From the NCBI RefSeq assembly GCF_913064665.1, contig NZ_CAJYBT010000020.1, forward strand, positions 1-63,398: a stretch of DNA of 63,398 nucleotides, written 5' to 3'. The notes beneath the pieces were generated by a model. The model did no database searches and was not told the origin of the DNA. It saw nothing but the letters and a program-made list of their open reading frames with translations. Positions within the stretch are counted from its first letter, which is position 1, and each line of letters opens with the position of its first letter. This document shows positions 1-8,842 of this stretch, piece after piece. Origin of the DNA: an uncultured Thioclava sp. (GTDB taxonomy: Bacteria > Pseudomonadota > Alphaproteobacteria > Rhodobacterales > Rhodobacteraceae). A program made the position numbers and the translations under genes.

Positions 1-238
1 CTGTTGGGCTGTGTGTGACAGGTATGAGGTACAGAGGTCATGTGTATAAGGATAATGTTAGTTTTGTGTTCGTGGGTGCGTGGCAGTTGTAGGTAGGAGA
101 TCGTTGTTGGAGGGTAGTGAGAGTGTGGCACGTAATGCTTTTTATTATAGTAGGAGGTATGACGATGCTGGTGAGTTTGGATTCTATGAAGTATGGGGCA
201 ATTGTCATTTTTGTTGTTTTTTATTTTTTTTTTTTTTT
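1..238. other. Non-genomic run-off sequence with poly-T
   Basis: This stretch is GT-rich and of low complexity and ends in a long T run directly against the adapter at 239. On the minus strand the order is infB insert, adapter, poly-A, then random-looking bases. That is what an Illumina read produces when it runs past the end of a short fragment. No homology or codon structure of the rest of the contig is present, so it should be trimmed. Confidence 0.9.
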
Positions 239-304
239 CAAGCAGAAGACGGCATACGAGATCGTTTCACGTGACTGGAGTTCAGACGTGTGCTCTTCCG
301 ATCT
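239..304. other. Illumina P7 adapter with 8-nt index
   Basis: Positions 239-262 match the Illumina P7 flow-cell sequence. Positions 263-270 (CGTTTCAC) sit where the i7 index belongs. Positions 271-304 match the TruSeq read-2 primer, ending in CTTCCGATCT. Translated on the minus strand it gives the familiar artefact peptide RSEEHTSELQS fused to infB. This is library contamination left in the assembly, not DNA of the organism. Confidence 0.98.
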
Positions 305-1354
305 GATCGTGATGATCGGCGGGCGCGTGATCAATTCTTCGGGCTTGTCATCAACGGTGTCGATCACCTGTTCCACATCGGCATCGGACACACGCACAAC
401 TTTGTGGCCGAATTCCTCGATCACAAGCTCGGCGGTGTCGGCGTCGATGGTCTGGTTGCCCGTCACCATCATGCCCATGTTCATCAGCGATTTGACAACG
501 TCAGCACCGCGTTCTGCCATCCGGTTGGCCAGTTCCGAGACAACAATCGTCTCGGGCAGGCGCACGTCGCGCACCTGCTTTTCAGCGCGGGTAGAGCCAC
601 CCATCGCCTTCTGGCGCTGGCGTTCCTGCTTGCGCTTCATCGCGGCCATCGAGCGCTGACGCCCTTCGCCACCACCCAGTGCATCATTCAGCGAAAGCTT
701 GCCGGTGCGACGGTTGCCGCCATCGGTCTTGCCTTTGGTCGCGCGGGCGTCGCGTTCGGTGCGGGCGTCACGCTCACGGTCGGTCTTGCGCGGACCCGAG
801 GCGACAACGCCCTTGGTCTCGGCGCGCGACGCCGCCGCTTCGACAGCCGCCTGATCCTGCACGGCGTCGTCCTTTTTCGGAGCGCCCTTGCGGATCTCTT
901 CTTTCTTTTTGTCACGAAGTTCGGCTTCGCGCTTTTTGCGCTCGTCTTCTTCGGCCTTAGCCTTCAGCGCCTCTTCGCGCTCACGATCTTCGCGTTCCTT
1001 GGCCTCGGCCTCGGCACGACGGCGCTCGCGCTCTTCTTCGCGGGCCTTCTCTTCGGCTTCGCGGTTCGCGGCTTCTTCGACTTCGCGGATCTTGGCGGCT
1101 TGCAACGCCTTCATACGGCGATCCATCTCGGCATCGGAAATGCCAGCTGGACGCCGCGACGGATCACCGCCTGCAGAATTATTGCCACCAGGGCCTTTGG
1201 CGGCCCCGGCGCTTGGCTTGTTCAAGACACGCTTCTTGCCCTTCGTCTCGACCACAACATTTTTCGTGCGCCCGTGCGAGAAGCTTTGCTTCACCTGCCC
1301 GGGACGCGACGCCGCGCCAAGTCCGAGAGTCTTTTTGCCGTCCGTATCGCTCAT
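305..1354 (-). CDS. infB: Translation initiation factor IF-2, N-terminal part (truncated by contig end)
   Basis: IF-2 is the GTPase that places initiator fMet-tRNA on the 30S subunit. Only the first 350 codons are present. The N-terminus (MSDTDGKKTLGLG) is followed by a long charged, Glu/Arg/Lys/Ala-rich linker at about residues 80-215, then the conserved stretch before the G domain ending in TRPPIITI. The next expected residues, the G1 motif MGHVDHGKT, are missing because the adapter begins there. The reading frame that continues into 304-221 is artefactual. The start overlaps the stop of the upstream ylxR-like gene as ATGA, so translation is probably coupled. It is the last visible gene of the rimP-nusA-ylxR-infB operon. 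Confidence 0.97.
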
Positions 1355-1980
1355 GCCGTCTTCGTATCCTTCATAGCGGTCTTGCCGCCGTCCTGCCTGC
1401 GCAATCCCGCAAGCCTCGATATCTCTTCAATCACGCGAGGAGTGAGGCCACCGGCTGCAAGCGCGCCGTGTATCGCACGATCGCGACCGAATGCCAAACC
1501 CAATTCCTGTGAGGTGAGACAGCCGAACCAGCGCCCGCCCTCGGGCGTCCACAGCTTGCCTTTTCCTCTGTCCGAGCCGTCGCTGGCCTGAAGCAAAACT
1601 TTTGCCCGCCCATCTGCCAGCCAACCCTTGACCTTTTCGAACCCGATCACCGCGCGACCGGATTTCCGAACCAGAGAGATAAGCTCGACAACGCGGCTGG
1701 CAAGGGCTGATTCTACCATATCTGCCATATTTTCCGGGGTTTTCGCGGGCGCCTTGGCGGCGCGGGCAAAAAGCCCCTTCTTTATGGCCGTCTCCAGCAC
1801 GTCGCGATCGGCTGTCACCCAGATCCCACGACCGGGCAGCTTCTCGGCGATGTCGGGATAAATCATCCCGTCAGGGCCAAGCACGAAGCGCACAAGCCCG
1901 GCCTTCGGCTGAACATCGCCAGTGACGATGCAGCGCCGTTCGGGATCATCCCGATCTTTGGCTTTGCCTGCGCGACTCAT
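1351..1980 (-). CDS. YlxR-like RNA-binding protein (DUF448) with L7Ae-like C-terminal part
   Basis: A 209-residue protein. Its first 100 residues carry the YlxR fold signature (RRCIVTGD near the start, then GRGIWVTADRD), and its C-terminal half resembles an L7Ae/L30e-type RNA-binding domain. Genes of this kind sit between nusA and infB throughout alphaproteobacteria and are thought to bind RNA; the exact role is not settled. I placed the start at 1980 because GGAGAGAG precedes that ATG. An in-frame extension to 2073 would run into the nusA end with an Arg/Pro-rich shadow sequence. It lies 31 nt after nusA and overlaps infB by 4 nt. Confidence 0.92.
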   Translation of the reverse strand: MSRAGKAKDRDDPERRCIVTGDVQPKAGLVRFVLGPDGMIYPDIAEKLPGRGIWVTADRDVLETAIKKGLFARAAKAPAKTPENMADMVESALASRVVELISLVRKSGRAVIGFEKVKGWLADGRAKVLLQASDGSDRGKGKLWTPEGGRWFGCLTSQELGLAFGRDRAIHGALAAGGLTPRVIEEISRLAGLRRQDGGKTAMKDTKTA

Positions 1981-2011
1981 CTCTCTCTCCTGCCTGAGGC
2001 GGGGCCGGGGC

Positions 2012-3619
2012 TTACGCCTCGGCCTCCTCCTCGGTTTCGTCTTCGGCCTCGCCTTCCAACTCGGAGGGATCAACCCACCCCAGTTGAATGCGCGCGGTCA
2101 TGATCAGATTTTGCGCCTCTTCAAGGCTCATGTCGAACTTTTCGAGCAAACCGTCATCCTTGACGCGCGCGCCATCCACGGTGGTCCAGCCGCCGGCCAG
2201 TTCCCAATCCGCGCAGGTCGCGAAATCTTCCAGCGTCTTGATGCCGTCTTGCGCAAGCGCTTCGGTCATCTGCGGGGTCAGACCCTCGAAATCGAACAGT
2301 GACTGCTCGACGCCCAGTTCCTTTGCCGCTTCCAGAGCCTTGCGATTTTGCTCTTCGATCACGTCACGTGCACGCGCCTGCAATTCGCTGGCGGTGTCGG
2401 GATCGACGCCCTCGATCGACAACAGCTCATCGAGATCGACATAGGCCACCTCTTCGAGCGAGGTAAAGCCCTCTGCGACCAGCAGCTGCGCGAAGAACTC
2501 GTCCAGATCGAGCGAGTTGACGAACAGTTGGGTGCGCTCGGTGAATTCGGCCTGACGGCGCTGCGATTCTTCGGCCTCGGTAAGGATGTCGATATCCAGC
2601 CCGGTCAACTGGCTTGCCAGCCGCACGTTCTGACCACGACGACCGATGGCGAGCGACAACTGCTCATCGGGCACCACGACCTCGATCTTGCCCGCTTCTT
2701 CGTCGATCACAACTTTCGACACTTCGGCCGGTTGCAGCGCGTTCACAAGGAAGGTCGCCTGATCTTCGTTCCACGGGATGATATCGATCTTTTCACCCTG
2801 CAACTCGCCAACAACGGCCTGCACGCGCGAGCCGCGCATACCGACGCAAGCGCCGACCGGGTCGATCGAGTTGTCATGGCTGATCACGCCGATCTTGGCG
2901 CGCGAACCGGGGTCACGGGCCACGGCCTTGATCTCGATGATGCCATCGTAGATTTCGGGCACTTCCATCTTGAACAGTTCGGCCATGAACATCGGATCGG
3001 TGCGCGACAGGAAGATCTGCGGGCCACGGGCCTCGCGGCGCACGTCTTTGACATAGGCGCGGATGCGGTCGTTGGGGCGATAGCTTTCGCGACCGATCTT
3101 TTCGTTGCGACGCAGAATCGCCTCGCCACGGCCCACATCGACGATGATATTGCCGTATTCTTCGCGCTTGACGACGCCGTTGATGATGGTGCCTGCGCGG
3201 TCTTTGAATTCTTCGTATTGACGATCGCGCTCGGCCTCGCGGACGCGCTGCAAGATCACCTGTTTGGCGCTTTGCGCGGCGATCCGACCAAGTTCGACGG
3301 GCGGAACTTCGTCAACGACGGTGTCGCCCACACTGGGGGTATCAAGATATTGCTTGGCCTGAGCAACGGTCAGCTCTGCCTGATAGTTTTCCAGCAAATC
3401 ATCCTCGACCACGGTGCGCACACGGGTAAAGCGGGCGCGGCCGGTCTTGCGGTCAATCGTGACGCGGATATCCATTTCGGCGCCGTAACGCGACTTTGCA
3501 GCCCGTGCGAGGCTGTCCTCCATTGCTTCGATCACCAGCTCGGGGTCGATCATCTTCTCGCGTGCAACCGCCTCGGCGGTCTGCAGAAGTTCCAGCTGGT
3601 TGGCAGAGGTGATTGCCAT
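2012..3619 (-). CDS. nusA: Transcription termination/antitermination factor NusA
   Basis: NusA (535 aa) binds RNA polymerase and nascent RNA and modulates pausing, termination and rRNA antitermination. The N-terminal polymerase-binding domain occupies about residues 1-130 (start MAITSANQLELLQTAEAVA). An S1 domain follows at about 135-200, then two KH domains at about 225-345 with the GMRGSRVQ and GRRGQNV loops. The C-terminal extension contains acidic helix-hairpin-helix-like repeats typical of proteobacterial NusA and ends in a Glu-rich tail. The start lies 3 nt after the rimP stop, with its ribosome site (GAGGAGA) inside the rimP end. Length and order agree with the family. Confidence 0.98.
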   Translation of the reverse strand: MAITSANQLELLQTAEAVAREKMIDPELVIEAMEDSLARAAKSRYGAEMDIRVTIDRKTGRARFTRVRTVVEDDLLENYQAELTVAQAKQYLDTPSVGDTVVDEVPPVELGRIAAQSAKQVILQRVREAERDRQYEEFKDRAGTIINGVVKREEYGNIIVDVGRGEAILRRNEKIGRESYRPNDRIRAYVKDVRREARGPQIFLSRTDPMFMAELFKMEVPEIYDGIIEIKAVARDPGSRAKIGVISHDNSIDPVGACVGMRGSRVQAVVGELQGEKIDIIPWNEDQATFLVNALQPAEVSKVVIDEEAGKIEVVVPDEQLSLAIGRRGQNVRLASQLTGLDIDILTEAEESQRRQAEFTERTQLFVNSLDLDEFFAQLLVAEGFTSLEEVAYVDLDELLSIEGVDPDTASELQARARDVIEEQNRKALEAAKELGVEQSLFDFEGLTPQMTEALAQDGIKTLEDFATCADWELAGGWTTVDGARVKDDGLLEKFDMSLEEAQNLIMTARIQLGWVDPSELEGEAEDETEEEAEA

Positions 3620-3622
3620 GAC

Positions 3623-4204
3623 TCAGGTCTCCTCGTCGGGGGATTCTTCAATTTCGTCAAAGTCGTCTTCGTTAATGCTGCCTTCGGCCTTTTTCTGCCG
3701 GAGCATCTCGGTGATCAATTCGTCGGTGAGCACCAGTTTCGCATCTGCAAGCCAGTCAAATTGCAGGCCAATGACGACCTGCGCGCCCTGATTCTCAATC
3801 TCGATCAGAACTTCATTGCCCTCAGTGCCGCGCAATTCGCCCTTAAAGCGTTTGCGCCCGTCAATCAGCTCAAAGGTCTCGAGCTTGGCCTCATGGCCCT
3901 CGAAACTGTCGAAATCCTTCAGCCGGGTCAGCGGCCGGTCGATCCCGGGGGAGGACACTTCAAGCGTGTAATTCTCTTCGATCGGGTCTTCCACATCTAG
4001 CGTGGCCGACACCGCAGTCGAAATCTTGGCGCAGTCATCCACCACGATCCCACCGTCGGGACGGTCGGCCATGATCTGCAAATTGGGGGTCTCGCCGCCT
4101 TGTAGGCGCAAACGCACCAGTTCAAAGCCCAGCCCCTCAATCACGGGGGTGACGATATCGGCCAAACGCCGGTCAATGGCGGTCTTGGCGATTAGGTCGG
4201 TCAT
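3623..4204 (-). CDS. rimP: Ribosome maturation factor RimP
   Basis: RimP (193 aa from the chosen start) assists 30S subunit maturation. The sequence [21 protein letters not shown] begins the N-terminal domain. The core SSPGIDRPL motif is near residue 95 and is followed by the C-terminal SH3-like domain and an acidic tail. The open frame extends 27 codons upstream, but that part covers a hairpin and lacks family similarity, so I start at 4204. First gene of the nusA-infB operon. The strong hairpin with T-tract just upstream (4225-4249) may bear on its expression. Confidence 0.96.
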   Translation of the reverse strand: MTDLIAKTAIDRRLADIVTPVIEGLGFELVRLRLQGGETPNLQIMADRPDGGIVVDDCAKISTAVSATLDVEDPIEENYTLEVSSPGIDRPLTRLKDFDSFEGHEAKLETFELIDGRKRFKGELRGTEGNEVLIEIENQGAQVVIGLQFDWLADAKLVLTDELITEMLRQKKAEGSINEDDFDEIEESPDEET

Positions 4205-4224
4205 CGTTTCCGATCCTCTAACAC

Positions 4225-4249
4225 AAAAAAACGGGCCGCTGCGGCCCGT
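4225..4249 (-). terminator. Hairpin with T-tract, 20 nt upstream of rimP
   Basis: On the minus strand an 8-bp perfect GC stem (ACGGGCCG / CGGCCCGT, loop CAG) is followed by seven T residues, a textbook intrinsic terminator. It lies after tspO and only 20 nt before the rimP start codon. It could simply end tspO transcription, or act as a leader attenuator of the rimP-nusA-infB operon if the operon promoter lies upstream of it. Confidence 0.85.
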
Positions 4250-4340
4250 CACACGTTTCCGGTGGGCGCTGAGTTTGGACCTCAACGCACCGCTGTTGAA
4301 GGCGATATAGGCTTTTGCGCCCGAGTCCGCAAGCAGAACT

Positions 4341-4793
4341 TCATGCGGCGGGGTTATCGCGCCAGATCCGCCAGTTCAGCGCGCCCGCCAGACTAAGCCA
4401 GATGATATAGGGCAAGACCAACAGTCCCGCGATCAGATCAAGCCCGATAAAGGCAACCCCCATCGCCGCCACCGCGACCCACAGCAGCGCCAGCACGATC
4501 ATCGCAAGACCCAGCCGATGCGCCCCGAAAAACAGCGGCGTCCACAGCGTGTTCAGCGCGATCTGCACGGCAAAAAGCGCCAGCGCCAACTGCGCGCCAT
4601 CCTGCCCTGCCACCCGCGCCGTAGCGTAAGCGACCGAGATATAAAGATAGGTCCAAGCGATGGGAAATAGCCAATTGGGCGGTGTAAATCCGGGTCGGGT
4701 GAGCCCCTCATACCAATTGCCCGGCTTGAAAACGATGCCAGTGGCAGCGGCGGCAGCCGATGCGGCGAGAAAGAGCAGGAAAAAGATCAGCAT
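4341..4793 (-). CDS. tspO: TspO/MBR family tryptophan-rich membrane protein
   Basis: A 150-residue protein with five predicted membrane segments and the family hallmarks: [20 protein letters not shown] near residues 22-41, followed by [13 protein letters not shown], and abundant Trp. TspO proteins bind porphyrins. In Rhodobacter the homologue is an outer-membrane sensor that lowers photopigment gene expression with oxygen; whether it does so here cannot be seen. The frame starts [12 protein letters not shown] and is a normal length. It is monocistronic or follows the aminopeptidase gene, and is ended by the hairpin at 4225-4249. Confidence 0.93.
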   Translation of the reverse strand: MLIFFLLFLAASAAAAATGIVFKPGNWYEGLTRPGFTPPNWLFPIAWTYLYISVAYATARVAGQDGAQLALALFAVQIALNTLWTPLFFGAHRLGLAMIVLALLWVAVAAMGVAFIGLDLIAGLLVLPYIIWLSLAGALNWRIWRDNPAA

Positions 4794-4835
4794 GTGAGGC
4801 GTCCCGATCGAATGGTGTCGCGAATAAAATCGTGA

Positions 4836-5807
4836 CTATGATCTAAGCGCGTCCATCGCCCGGACAAGCCCTCGGGTGATCCCCGGCTCGCTCAACGCGT
4901 GGCCAGCCGCCGGAACGAGATGCAATTGCGCCCGCGACCAGCCATCTGCCAGCCGGTAGGCCGAGAGGGGCGGGCAGATCATATCCAGACGCCCCTGCAC
5001 GATCGTGGTCGGAATGTGCTCGATTCGGGAACGATCGCGCAGGATTTGCCCGTCCACCTCAAGGAAGGCGCGGTTCTGGAAATAGTGGTTCTCCAGCCGA
5101 GCAAAAGCGCGGGCGTAATCGGGGGATGCCTCACCGGGAGGGCCATCAAAGCCCACGGATGCCAGCGCATTCTCCCAGACCGCCCAATTTCGGGCATAGC
5201 GGGTTTCTTCCATATAATCGCCTGAGAACAGACGTTTATTATACGCGCCGATCAGGTCATTTTGCTCATCTTCGGGGATAAGCCTGCGGAAATTGGCCCA
5301 GAGATCAGGATAGAACTGCCCCGCGCCGCCGCCATAAAACCAATCAAGCTCTGCCTGCGTGGCGAGAAATACGCCGCGCAGAATCAGCGCCTGTGCACGC
5401 TCGGGATGAGTCTGGGCATAAAGCAGCGCAAGCGTTGCGCCCCAACTGCCGCCAAACACCATCCAGGAATCAACCCCCAGCGTTTCGCGAATCAGTTCCA
5501 TATCGGCGATCAGATGCCAGGTCGTGTTGTCGCTCACGCTGGCATGGGGGCGCGACAGGCCGCAGCCGCGTTGATCAAACAGGATGATGCGATAATGTGC
5601 CGGATCGAAAAACCGCCGCATCGTGGGGCTGCACCCGCCGCCCGGCCCACCATGGCAAACAATAACTGGCTGCCCCTGCGGATGACCCGACTGCTCGACA
5701 TACAGCACATGGCCACCGCCAACATCAATCTTGCGCTGATCGAAGGGTTCGATCGGCGCATAGAGCCGCGCTTCGGATGCGCGCTTTTGCCCTGCATTTC
5801 TGTCCAT
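4836..5807 (-). CDS. pip: Prolyl aminopeptidase (proline iminopeptidase, alpha/beta hydrolase)
   Basis: Cleaves N-terminal proline from peptides, in the cytoplasm. A 323-residue alpha/beta hydrolase of peptidase family S33. The oxyanion segment HGGPGGG is at residues 52-58, followed by FDQRGCGLS, and the nucleophile elbow GGSWG (Ser121). The catalytic Asp is probably in GRLDMICP and the His in AAGHALS near the C-terminus. The family start is the ATG at 5807 (MDRNAGQ); an upstream ATG at 5843 lacks a ribosome site. It diverges from ubiG, with 65 nt between the starts. Confidence 0.93.
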   Translation of the reverse strand: MDRNAGQKRASEARLYAPIEPFDQRKIDVGGGHVLYVEQSGHPQGQPVIVCHGGPGGGCSPTMRRFFDPAHYRIILFDQRGCGLSRPHASVSDNTTWHLIADMELIRETLGVDSWMVFGGSWGATLALLYAQTHPERAQALILRGVFLATQAELDWFYGGGAGQFYPDLWANFRRLIPEDEQNDLIGAYNKRLFSGDYMEETRYARNWAVWENALASVGFDGPPGEASPDYARAFARLENHYFQNRAFLEVDGQILRDRSRIEHIPTTIVQGRLDMICPPLSAYRLADGWSRAQLHLVPAAGHALSEPGITRGLVRAMDALRS

Positions 5808-5872
5808 CCCTGCACTATATAGGTCAAACGAGACGCCCGCCATGGGCGTTTAACAGGGAAAACGGGGTAGCG

Positions 5873-6616
5873 ATGGCAGAGGCTGCAAACAGCATCGATC
5901 TAGGCGAGGTCGCGAAATTTGAGGCGATGGCGGCCGAGTGGTGGGACCCAAACGGCAAGTTCAAACCGCTGCATATGCTCAACCCCTGTCGGCTGGATTA
6001 CATCACCTCGCAGATCGCCACGCAATTTGGCCGCGACCTGACATCGCCCGAGCCGTTCAAGGGGCTGACCCTGCTTGATATCGGCTGCGGTGGCGGGCTT
6101 TTGTCCGAACCGATGGCGCGCCTTGGCGCAACGGTTGTGGGGGCCGATGCGGCGGGTGGCAACATTCCCGTGGCACAGCTTCATGCCGAACAATCGGGCC
6201 TCGAGATCGACTACCGCCATTGCGCTGCCGAAGACCTGGCCGCGCAAGGCGCGCAATTTGACGCCGTTCTGGCGATGGAAATCATCGAACATGTCGCTGA
6301 TCCGCAGGGCTTCGTGAACACGATCGAAAGCTTGCTCAAACCCGGTGGTTTGATGATCTGCTCAACCCTCAACCGAAATCCCAAAAGCTACATGATGGCA
6401 ATTTTCGGGGCTGAACGCGTCATGCGCTGGCTGCCTGTGGGCACGCATGAATGGTCGAAATTCGTCACTCCCGACGAGCTATATACCTTGGCGCAAACGG
6501 CCGGGATCGATCCGGTGGATCGGCGCGGCATGGTGTTCAACCCGATCAGCTGGCGCTGGTCGCTCTCAGATCGCGATCTGTCAGTGAATTATGCCATCAC
6601 GGCGGTCAAAAGATAG
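5873..6616 (+). CDS. ubiG: Ubiquinone biosynthesis O-methyltransferase UbiG
   Basis: Carries out both O-methylation steps of ubiquinone synthesis (3-demethylubiquinol and the earlier polyprenyl-dihydroxybenzoate step) with S-adenosylmethionine. It has 247 residues. The N-terminal [19 protein letters not shown] block is specific to UbiG. SAM motif I is LDIGCGGG at 68-75, followed by GADAA, and the EIIEHV motif lies near residue 141. The start at 5873 follows an AG-rich ribosome site; the longer frame to 5777 overlaps the divergent pip start region and is not conserved. Confidence 0.96.
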   Translation: MAEAANSIDLGEVAKFEAMAAEWWDPNGKFKPLHMLNPCRLDYITSQIATQFGRDLTSPEPFKGLTLLDIGCGGGLLSEPMARLGATVVGADAAGGNIPVAQLHAEQSGLEIDYRHCAAEDLAAQGAQFDAVLAMEIIEHVADPQGFVNTIESLLKPGGLMICSTLNRNPKSYMMAIFGAERVMRWLPVGTHEWSKFVTPDELYTLAQTAGIDPVDRRGMVFNPISWRWSLSDRDLSVNYAITAVKR

Positions 6617-6621
6617 CGCGA

Positions 6622-6756
6622 GGGGCTCTGCCCCGCCGAGGCGATGCCTCGGCCCCCGGGATATTTCGATCAAGAGGAAGCTAATTCCGCCGTCCCACTT
6701 CCTCTTGATGAAAATATCTCGGGGGAAGCTGCGTAGCAGGTGGGGGCAGCGCCCCC
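6622..6756. repeat. Composite inverted-repeat element (REP-like) between convergent genes
   Basis: A nested set of palindromes. There are small hairpins at 6622-6634 (GGGGCTCTGCCCC), 6636-6652 (7-bp stem) and 6742-6756 (GGGGGC/GCCCCC). The central imperfect inverted repeat has 28-nt arms, 6653-6680 and 6698-6725, built on CCCCCGGGATATTT and ATCAAGAGGAAG, with a 17-nt loop. Similar GATATTT/AAGAGGAAG elements recur in Rhodobacteraceae intergenic regions. It fills the gap between ubiG and mog and probably serves as a bidirectional terminator. Confidence 0.8.
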
Positions 6757-6759
6757 TAG

Positions 6760-7296
6760 TTACTTCGCCTTGGGACGAAACGCTTCGATCCGCGTGGGAT
6801 CGGTCGCAAGATAAGCTGCGCCGATCAGATCAAGACAATAGGGGACAGCGGCGAAAACCGCATTGAGACAGGTCGCGATGGCCGAGGGTTTACCCGGCAC
6901 CATGATGATCAACGATTTGCCCGCGATGCCCGCTGATTGGCGCGACAGAATTGCGGTGGGCACTTCGAGCAGGCTCGCGCGGCGCATTTCCTCGCCAAAA
7001 CCTGCCAATTCTTTCTCGATCACTTCTGCGCAGCCTTCGGGCGTTTCGTCGCGTGGCGCGGGGCCGGTGCCACCGGTCACGAGGATCAGGTCGGCCTCTG
7101 CAGCGACCAATTCACGAAGCATGTTGGCCACGCTTTCGCGTCCGTCGGGGATGATGTGGCGCGTGATCGTTAAGTCCGATGTCACCACGTCACGCAAGTA
7201 TGCTTCGCAGCCCGGGCCACCCTTGTCTTCGTATTCGCCGCGACTGGCGCGATCGGAGACGGTGACAATTGCGGCATGGGGCTGCGAAACGCTCAT
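6760..7296 (-). CDS. mog: Molybdopterin adenylyltransferase (MogA family)
   Basis: Adenylates molybdopterin before molybdenum insertion in molybdenum cofactor synthesis. A 178-residue MoCF-fold protein. It has TVSDRAS at residues 12-18, the nucleotide/pterin loop [13 protein letters not shown] at 75-87, and the C-terminal PGKPSAI segment. Its start overlaps the argG stop by 4 nt (ATGA), which is an unexpected functional partner. A Mo enzyme encoded in this window that needs the cofactor is MsrP (61582-62511). MoaB-type annotation is possible, but the sequence resembles Mog more. Confidence 0.88.
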   Translation of the reverse strand: MSVSQPHAAIVTVSDRASRGEYEDKGGPGCEAYLRDVVTSDLTITRHIIPDGRESVANMLRELVAAEADLILVTGGTGPAPRDETPEGCAEVIEKELAGFGEEMRRASLLEVPTAILSRQSAGIAGKSLIIMVPGKPSAIATCLNAVFAAVPYCLDLIGAAYLATDPTRIEAFRPKAK

Positions 7297-8522
7297 TTCT
7301 TGACCCGGGCGTTGCGCGTCGCGATCAGTTTCAAGCGCAGCGCGTTAAGCTGAATAAAGCCCGCCGCGTCTTTTTGATCATAGGCGCCCGCGTCTTCCTC
7401 AAAGGTCACATGCGCCTCGGAGTAAAGCGAATACTCCGACCAGCGCGCCACGGTGCGGGCCGCGCCCTTGAACAGCATCAGCTTGACGGTGCCGGTGACA
7501 TATTCCTGCGTCTTGTCGATCAGGGCTTGCAGCGCCTCGCGCTCGGGCGAGAACCAGAAGCCATTATAGATCAGCTCGGCATAGCGCGGCATGATCGAAT
7601 CCTTGAGATGCCCCGCGCCGCTATCGAGTGTGATTTGCTCGATCCCGCGATGCGCCTCTAGCAGGATCGTGCCGCCGGGGGTCTCGTAAATGCCGCGCGA
7701 TTTCATCCCGACAAAGCGGTTTTCGACGAAATCGAGTCGTCCGATGCCGTGCTTGCGGCCCAATTCGTTAAGCTGCGTCAGGATCGTCGCGGGCGACATC
7801 GCCACACCATTGATCGAAACCGCATCGCCGCGCTCAAAGCCGATCTCGACATATTCGGGGGCGTCGGGGGCCTCGGTCACCGGATCGACGCTGCGCTGAT
7901 AGACGTAATCAGGGGCCATCTCGCCGGGGTTTTCCAGAACCTTGCCCTCGGACGAGGTGTGCAAAAGGTTCGCATCAACCGAGAACGGTGCTTCGCCGCG
8001 CTTGTCCTTGGCGATCGGAATCTGGTTGGCCTCGGCAAATTCCAGCAATTTGGTGCGCGAGGTCAAATCCCATTCCCGCCAAGGCGCGATCACCTTGATC
8101 ATCGGATCCAGCGCATAGGCGGCCAGTTCAAAGCGCACCTGATCGTTGCCTTTACCGGTCGCGCCATGCGCCACCGCATCCGCCCCGGTCTCATGCGCGA
8201 TCTCGACAAGCCGCTTGGAGATCAGCGGACGCGCGATCGAGGTGCCTAGCAGATACAGCCCCTCATAAACCGCATTGGCGCGAAACATCGGAAAGACGAA
8301 ATCGCGCACGAATTCTTCGCGGACATCTTCAATATAAATGTTTTCCGGCTTGATGCCGAGCAACTCGGCCTTCTTGCGCGCCGGGTCCAGTTCTTCGCCT
8401 TGGCCCAGATCGGCAGTGAAGGTCACGACCTCACAACCATATTCGGTTTGCAGCCATTTCAAGATGATCGAGGTATCGAGGCCACCCGAATAGGCAAGCA
8501 CGACTTTCTTGGGCGCGGACAT
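7293..8522 (-). CDS. argG: Argininosuccinate synthase
   Basis: Joins citrulline and aspartate with ATP to make argininosuccinate, the penultimate step of arginine synthesis. It has 409 residues, the normal length. The PP-loop AYSGGLDTS is at residues 10-18. Further conserved blocks are [15 protein letters not shown] near 135 and [17 protein letters not shown] near 280. The start at 8522 ([14 protein letters not shown]) is unambiguous. It is translationally coupled to the downstream mog gene. Confidence 0.98.
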   Translation of the reverse strand: MSAPKKVVLAYSGGLDTSIILKWLQTEYGCEVVTFTADLGQGEELDPARKKAELLGIKPENIYIEDVREEFVRDFVFPMFRANAVYEGLYLLGTSIARPLISKRLVEIAHETGADAVAHGATGKGNDQVRFELAAYALDPMIKVIAPWREWDLTSRTKLLEFAEANQIPIAKDKRGEAPFSVDANLLHTSSEGKVLENPGEMAPDYVYQRSVDPVTEAPDAPEYVEIGFERGDAVSINGVAMSPATILTQLNELGRKHGIGRLDFVENRFVGMKSRGIYETPGGTILLEAHRGIEQITLDSGAGHLKDSIMPRYAELIYNGFWFSPEREALQALIDKTQEYVTGTVKLMLFKGAARTVARWSEYSLYSEAHVTFEEDAGAYDQKDAAGFIQLNALRLKLIATRNARVKK

Positions 8523-8842
8523 GAAGCAACTCCTGATGCGGATTTTAAGTCGCGCTTAGCGATTTTTGACGCCGAGGGCAAGGTAAGCGCGTTGACTGGG
8601 GCAATCGTGGCGCTCTTGACCTTTCGAGGCATCAAGACCGGAGTATTTGATGTCGCGATTGGCTGGCTCACGTCGATCCGATGGCTGGCGCACAAGACCA
8701 TGCTTTGCGGCCCTCGTGCCAGCGCGCGCCAATGCGATCCGCCAGCATGCCGCAGAGTTTACCGTCACGTCTATTGGTTTGGAAAAGCATGAAGATTAGG
8801 ATTTCGCAAATTTTAAAGTCTTTTTGACCGAAGGAATGTCCG
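8523..8842. other. Divergent intergenic region, 320 nt, no gene recognised
   Basis: The gap separates argG (minus) from a membrane protein gene (plus) and should hold both promoters. I see no recognisable gene, tRNA or riboswitch. Short frames on both strands lack ribosome sites and similarity. The last 40 nt before 8843 are AT-rich (TTTTAAAGTCTTTTTGACC) and include a plausible ribosome site GAAGGAATG. Confidence 0.6.

Noticed and set aside
221-304. C-terminal continuation of infB into KKKKK and RSEEHTSELQS
   Set aside because: It is the translated Illumina adapter and poly-A tail, not organism sequence.
2348-4000. 550-codon plus-strand frame opposite nusA and rimP
   Set aside because: Antisense to well-identified genes; low-complexity His/Asp-rich shadow of GC-biased codons with no ribosome site or family.
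8556-8768. Short minus-strand frame upstream of argG
   Set aside because: No ribosome site, no recognisable motif; overlapping frames on both strands look equally random.
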